Shown in pieces: positions 61,801 to 64,000 of a DNA stretch of 64,000 bases. The stretch comes from Martinezella lusitana. GTDB lineage: Bacteria > Pseudomonadota > Alphaproteobacteria > Rhizobiales > Rhizobiaceae. Position 1 is the stretch's first letter. Every line of letters begins with the position of its first letter. Below the pieces are notes generated by a model. That model saw nothing but the letters and a program-made list of their open reading frames with translations. It was not told where the DNA came from and did no database searches. The DNA is taken from the NCBI RefSeq assembly GCF_014207095.1, contig NZ_JACHBG010000023.1, forward strand, positions 21,408 to 85,407, in the 5' to 3' direction. A program made the translations under genes and the position numbers.

Positions 61801-63687
61801 ATTAATGCAGGCACGCTGTCCGTGTCGTCGGATGCCAATCTCGGCGCGGCGTCGGGTGCCTTGACCTTCACAGGCGGCGTTCTTGCGACAACGGGCAGTT
61901 TTATCAGTGGACGCTCCGTTACGCTGAACGGCACCGGCGCGTTTGATGTTGCGGCTGGTGATACGCTTGGCCTGACGGGGACACTATCGGGCGCCGGCAG
62001 CTTCACCAAGGCCGGATCGGGCATTTTCGATTATGATGGTAACGGTTCCGGCTTTACCGGCATGACAGAGGTTGCCGCCGGCTCGCTGATCGTCGGTTCG
62101 GATGCAAGCCATGCCAACGCCACGCTGGGCGGTTCGGTGACGGCGAACAATGGCGCAACTCTCGGCGGCCATGGCACGGTGGGGTCGGGTAGCGGCTCCG
62201 TGGTCACGATCGGCTCCGGCGGCACGGTTGCGCCGGGCAATTCCATCGGCACGCTCACCGTCAATGGCAACTATGTGCAGGCGGCCGGTTCGACCTACGT
62301 GGCCGAGATCGACCCGAGCGGCGCATCCGACCTGATCAAGGTGACGGGTACTGCTACCATTAATGGCGGGACGGTTTCTGTGCTCAAGGCTCCGGGCAGC
62401 TATGCACCGGGCACGCATTACACCCTCCTGACAGCAGCCGGCGGCGTGACCGGTACGTATGGTACGCTCGGCCAGAACATGCCCTTTGTCGATCTTGCCC
62501 TGAACTATGACGCCAATGACGTCTTCCTCGACGTGGCACGCAACAATGTCGCATTTCCGGCAGTCGGGATCACCCGCAATCAGAAAGCAACGGCCGGCGC
62601 GCTGGAAAGCCTCGGCAGCGGCAGCACCCTCTACACGGTCATCGCAGGCGCGCCGGACGCAGGCACGGCGCGTGCGGACTTCGACGCACTGTCGGGCGAA
62701 ATCCACGCTTCGGCTCGGTCGGCGCTGATCGATGACAGCTATTTTGTCCGCGATGCGGCCAACAACCGCATTCGGTCCGCCTTCGGCGATGCGACGGGCG
62801 CGGACATGCCGTTGCTGGGTTATGGGCCGGATGGAGTAAAGCCGGTCACCGCCGACAGCATCGGCGCGGTCGCATGGGGTCAGGCTTTTGGCACATGGGG
62901 CTCCTATGACGGCGATGGCAATGCCGCCGGCATGGATACCTCCATCGGCGGTTTCCTGGCCGGTCTCGACGGGGAGGTCGCGGAGAATGTGCGGCTGGGC
63001 CTGCTGGCCGGCTACAGCCGTACCAGCTTCGATGTCAGCGACCGCGCTTCTTCCGGCAGCAGCGACAACTGGCATCTGGGTCTTTATGGCGGCGGCAAGT
63101 GGAATGCGCTGCGCCTGTCGGGCGGTCTGGCCTATACTTGGCACGATATCGCCACCAGCCGTTCGGTTGCCTTTCCGGGCGTCACCGACAGCCTGAGCAG
63201 CGACTACCATGCCGGCACGGTTCAGGCCTTTGGCGAGGCTGGCTACCGCATCGATACGGCCGGCGGCTTCGCCTTCGAGCCCTTTGCCAACCTCGCCTAT
63301 GTCAGCCTGCATACGAACGGCTTTAGCGAAGACGGCGGCAATGCGGCGCTCCGCGGGAACGGCGGCACCACCGACACCACCTTCACTACACTGGGCCTGC
63401 ATCTCTCCTCTGTCTTCGACCTTGGTGGTACGAAGACTAATGCGCATGGCACGCTGGGCTGGCGTCATGCCTTCGGCGACACCACCCCGATCTCCCGCCA
63501 GGCCTTTGCCGGTTCTGACACTTTCACGGTCGCCGGCGCGCCGATCGCACAGGATGCCGCCCTCATCGAAGCGGGTCTGGACGTCAACCTGACCAAGGCT
63601 GCCACGTTGGGTGTCGCCTATCAGGGCCAATTCGGCGGTGGCGCGATGCAGAACGGCTTCAAGGCCGACTTCAGTGTAAAGTTCTGA
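58879..63687 (+). CDS. Large autotransporter (type Va)
   Basis: About 1602 residues from the ATG at 58879; ATG 58756 would add 41 residues ahead of the signal peptide (RFLLPTGVCVALTGAGIIPAHA). The passenger is a Gly/Thr/Asn-rich beta helix with about six PATR-type repeats (ANTYTGGTTINAGTLALG). The final 300 residues form the 12-strand barrel, ending in the outer-membrane signature DFSVKF. Base and codon use change near 61800: the passenger before it is richer in GCG/ACG/CTG codons than the barrel half. The gene looks like a mosaic. Adhesin or biofilm factor is likely. Confidence 0.88.
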   Translation: MCSKKTREPFPRFLLPTGVCVALTGAGIIPAHATCSTAGLTVTCSGVANPLAPSYANSANNINATVNPGASVGVLLGVGGTAMSLTGNNNTLTNNGTIDPSALGSGLGVLSSGAVVGNASASPNTTVINNGTMYGSTGVAVSGVTGMALSVQNGTGGTSNIRNTGTIGSNPLVGATLSGADAPVVAAYGGGTVNMTNSGTIYGRVSFGSNGTPGQGNTFTNSGTINGGVSMGANGNNTFTAVTGSSVNTAGGTGGAFNITVGPNTLNVAATGIVDGGAGGNNMLKLQQGVSANGTIAVNNYINFNHLNVQAGNWTINGASTAQDATLSGGVAIINDNASLGTGTITATGGALQAGTAGLDVSNNVALGAGGLTVQGATGLTLSGTVSGGGALTKNDGGTLTLSGASTYTGGTNLNGGGLIVSNSAALGTGALNVNAAASLDASTNVTLGNGINLATGTTLTIGGSNNLGLSGTIAGAGGLVKNGAATTMLTGANTYTGETTINAGTLALGAGGSIAATGTLNLTGAGATFDLSGASGAQTIGSLAGAAGTNVDLGSNSLTIDGTINATYAGTIGGAGSVTVSGAGTQSLTGTNVYTGGTNLNGGNLVVGSNTALGSGAVNVNGSSTLDATTNVSLANGINVATGTTLTLGGSTALGLSGTISGGGGLIKNGAATTTLNGANTYTGGTTINAGTLALGAGGSLASMGAVNLASSGATFDLSSATGAQSIGALNGVAGTNVNLGANALTLGGTAGGTFSGAIGGAGSLTLAGSGAQTLAGASTYTGGTHLNSGSLVLGNSAALGTGALNVNVSALLDTSANVTLSNTVNLAAGSTLTLGGSNALTLSGGIAGAAALVKNGAATTTLNGANTYTGGTTINAGTLALGAGGSLASMGAVSLASAGATFDLSGASGAQTIGALSGVVGTNVNLGGNALTLAGSGNTTYSGAIGGVGSLTMAGSGTQTLTGASTYAGGTTINAGTLSVSSDANLGAASGALTFTGGVLATTGSFISGRSVTLNGTGAFDVAAGDTLGLTGTLSGAGSFTKAGSGIFDYDGNGSGFTGMTEVAAGSLIVGSDASHANATLGGSVTANNGATLGGHGTVGSGSGSVVTIGSGGTVAPGNSIGTLTVNGNYVQAAGSTYVAEIDPSGASDLIKVTGTATINGGTVSVLKAPGSYAPGTHYTLLTAAGGVTGTYGTLGQNMPFVDLALNYDANDVFLDVARNNVAFPAVGITRNQKATAGALESLGSGSTLYTVIAGAPDAGTARADFDALSGEIHASARSALIDDSYFVRDAANNRIRSAFGDATGADMPLLGYGPDGVKPVTADSIGAVAWGQAFGTWGSYDGDGNAAGMDTSIGGFLAGLDGEVAENVRLGLLAGYSRTSFDVSDRASSGSSDNWHLGLYGGGKWNALRLSGGLAYTWHDIATSRSVAFPGVTDSLSSDYHAGTVQAFGEAGYRIDTAGGFAFEPFANLAYVSLHTNGFSEDGGNAALRGNGGTTDTTFTTLGLHLSSVFDLGGTKTNAHGTLGWRHAFGDTTPISRQAFAGSDTFTVAGAPIAQDAALIEAGLDVNLTKAATLGVAYQGQFGGGAMQNGFKADFSVKF
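60883..61003 (+). repeat. Autotransporter passenger repeat, copy 1
   Basis: 121 bases almost identical to 61444-61564 (one visible difference, GCA against GCG). It codes for KNGAATTTLNGANTYTGGTT and the following strand. Recent duplication or gene conversion. Confidence 0.8.
61444..61564 (+). repeat. Autotransporter passenger repeat, copy 2
   Basis: Second copy of the 121-base unit, 561 bases further on, the same frame. A third, more diverged version lies near 60319. Confidence 0.8.
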
Positions 63688-64000
63688 TCAGCAAAGCTCG
63701 CTCTGCCGGTCGACGGTATGTCGCTGTTAGAGCGGGTTGTTGTTGTGCCCTTGGTCTGAACCTCCGTTTTGCTGTTCCAACATTGCGAAGCTGCCAGTCT
63801 GCAACCGGCCCCAAACCGGTCAATCCAAGCAGGCAAAGCCAGTGGTTGCTACTGAGGAATTTCGAACAGATAGATGTTTGTAACGATAGCGTCGTCGGTT
63901 CGAATTGGTTGTCTAATCGCCTGCATCGAGTCAAGCGGATTTCAAACGACGTACTTCGTTGCTGTGTTGCAAGCGTTGTATCGCGGCATCTTTTTCACTT
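63688..64000. other. Sequence after the autotransporter gene
   Basis: No supported gene. A GTCGGTTCGAATTGG string at 63894-63908 resembles a weak further copy of the tRNA-3'-end-like repeat (copy I) but lacks the CAAGAGC tail. No clear terminator follows the autotransporter. Confidence 0.35.

Noticed and set aside
63671..63934. Minus-strand 87-codon frame near the window end
   Set aside because: No recognised domain; it lies in a non-coding stretch near a weak tRNA-like string.

Overview
The window looks like an accessory segment of a Rhizobiaceae (Rhizobium/Agrobacterium-like) alphaproteobacterial replicon, probably a large plasmid, chromid or island. Evidence: high GC, rhizobial protein styles, several LysR regulators, IS6 and IS110/IS1111 elements, and many toxin-antitoxin (TA) and cell-surface genes. 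I see no rRNA, no canonical tRNA gene and no CRISPR array. Assignments come from reading motifs by eye; no database search was run.

Layout. 1-12.1 kb: ImmA/DUF4411, an IS6 element cutting into a DUF1016 gene, alpha/beta hydrolase, ChaC, LysR, VOC protein, VapBC, and LysR facing an SDR-GlcG pair. 12.5-20.1 kb (minus strand): a tightly overlapping phosphonate operon (PEP mutase, phosphonopyruvate decarboxylase, AEP transaminase, cytidylyltransferase, methyltransferase, LplT-like transporter) behind a CDP-alcohol phosphatidyltransferase and a HAD phosphatase; together they could build a phosphonolipid. 22.2-30.4 kb: amino-acid-type ABC importer, two NodB-type deacetylases, MmgE/PrpD protein, argininosuccinate-lyase-like enzyme and LysR, probably uptake and cleavage of an aminopolycarboxylate- or opine-like compound. 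31.1-39.5 kb: one giant repeat-rich two-partner-secretion exoprotein.

40.5-46.4 kb: an RNA-repair locus. rtcR (sigma54 activator, plus strand) faces a minus-strand operon of rsr (Ro60/TROVE), seven tandem Y-RNA-like units and rtcB. Each unit has a terminal stem carrying the GNCGAANG Ro-binding motif; the stem sequence differs between units while pairing is kept. Interiors carry T-arm, D-arm and capped acceptor-like hairpins, so they look like permuted tRNAs of the YrlA class.

46.4-51.7 kb: a chain of modules (AbiEi/AbiEii, hydrolase, ParDE, IS1111), each separated by a short sequence resembling a tRNA T-arm plus 3' acceptor. The same repeat, always in plus orientation, brackets ImmA/DUF4411, the DUF1016 remnant and VapBC at the left end. 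The IS1111 element sits inside one copy. 52.4-58.3 kb: an RTX protein with its type I secretion ATPase and adaptor, then a dead tyrosine-recombinase tail. 58.9-63.7 kb: a large mosaic autotransporter.

The two most interesting structures are the seven-unit Y-RNA array and the tRNA-3'-end-like repeats that delimit TA and defence-type cassettes.
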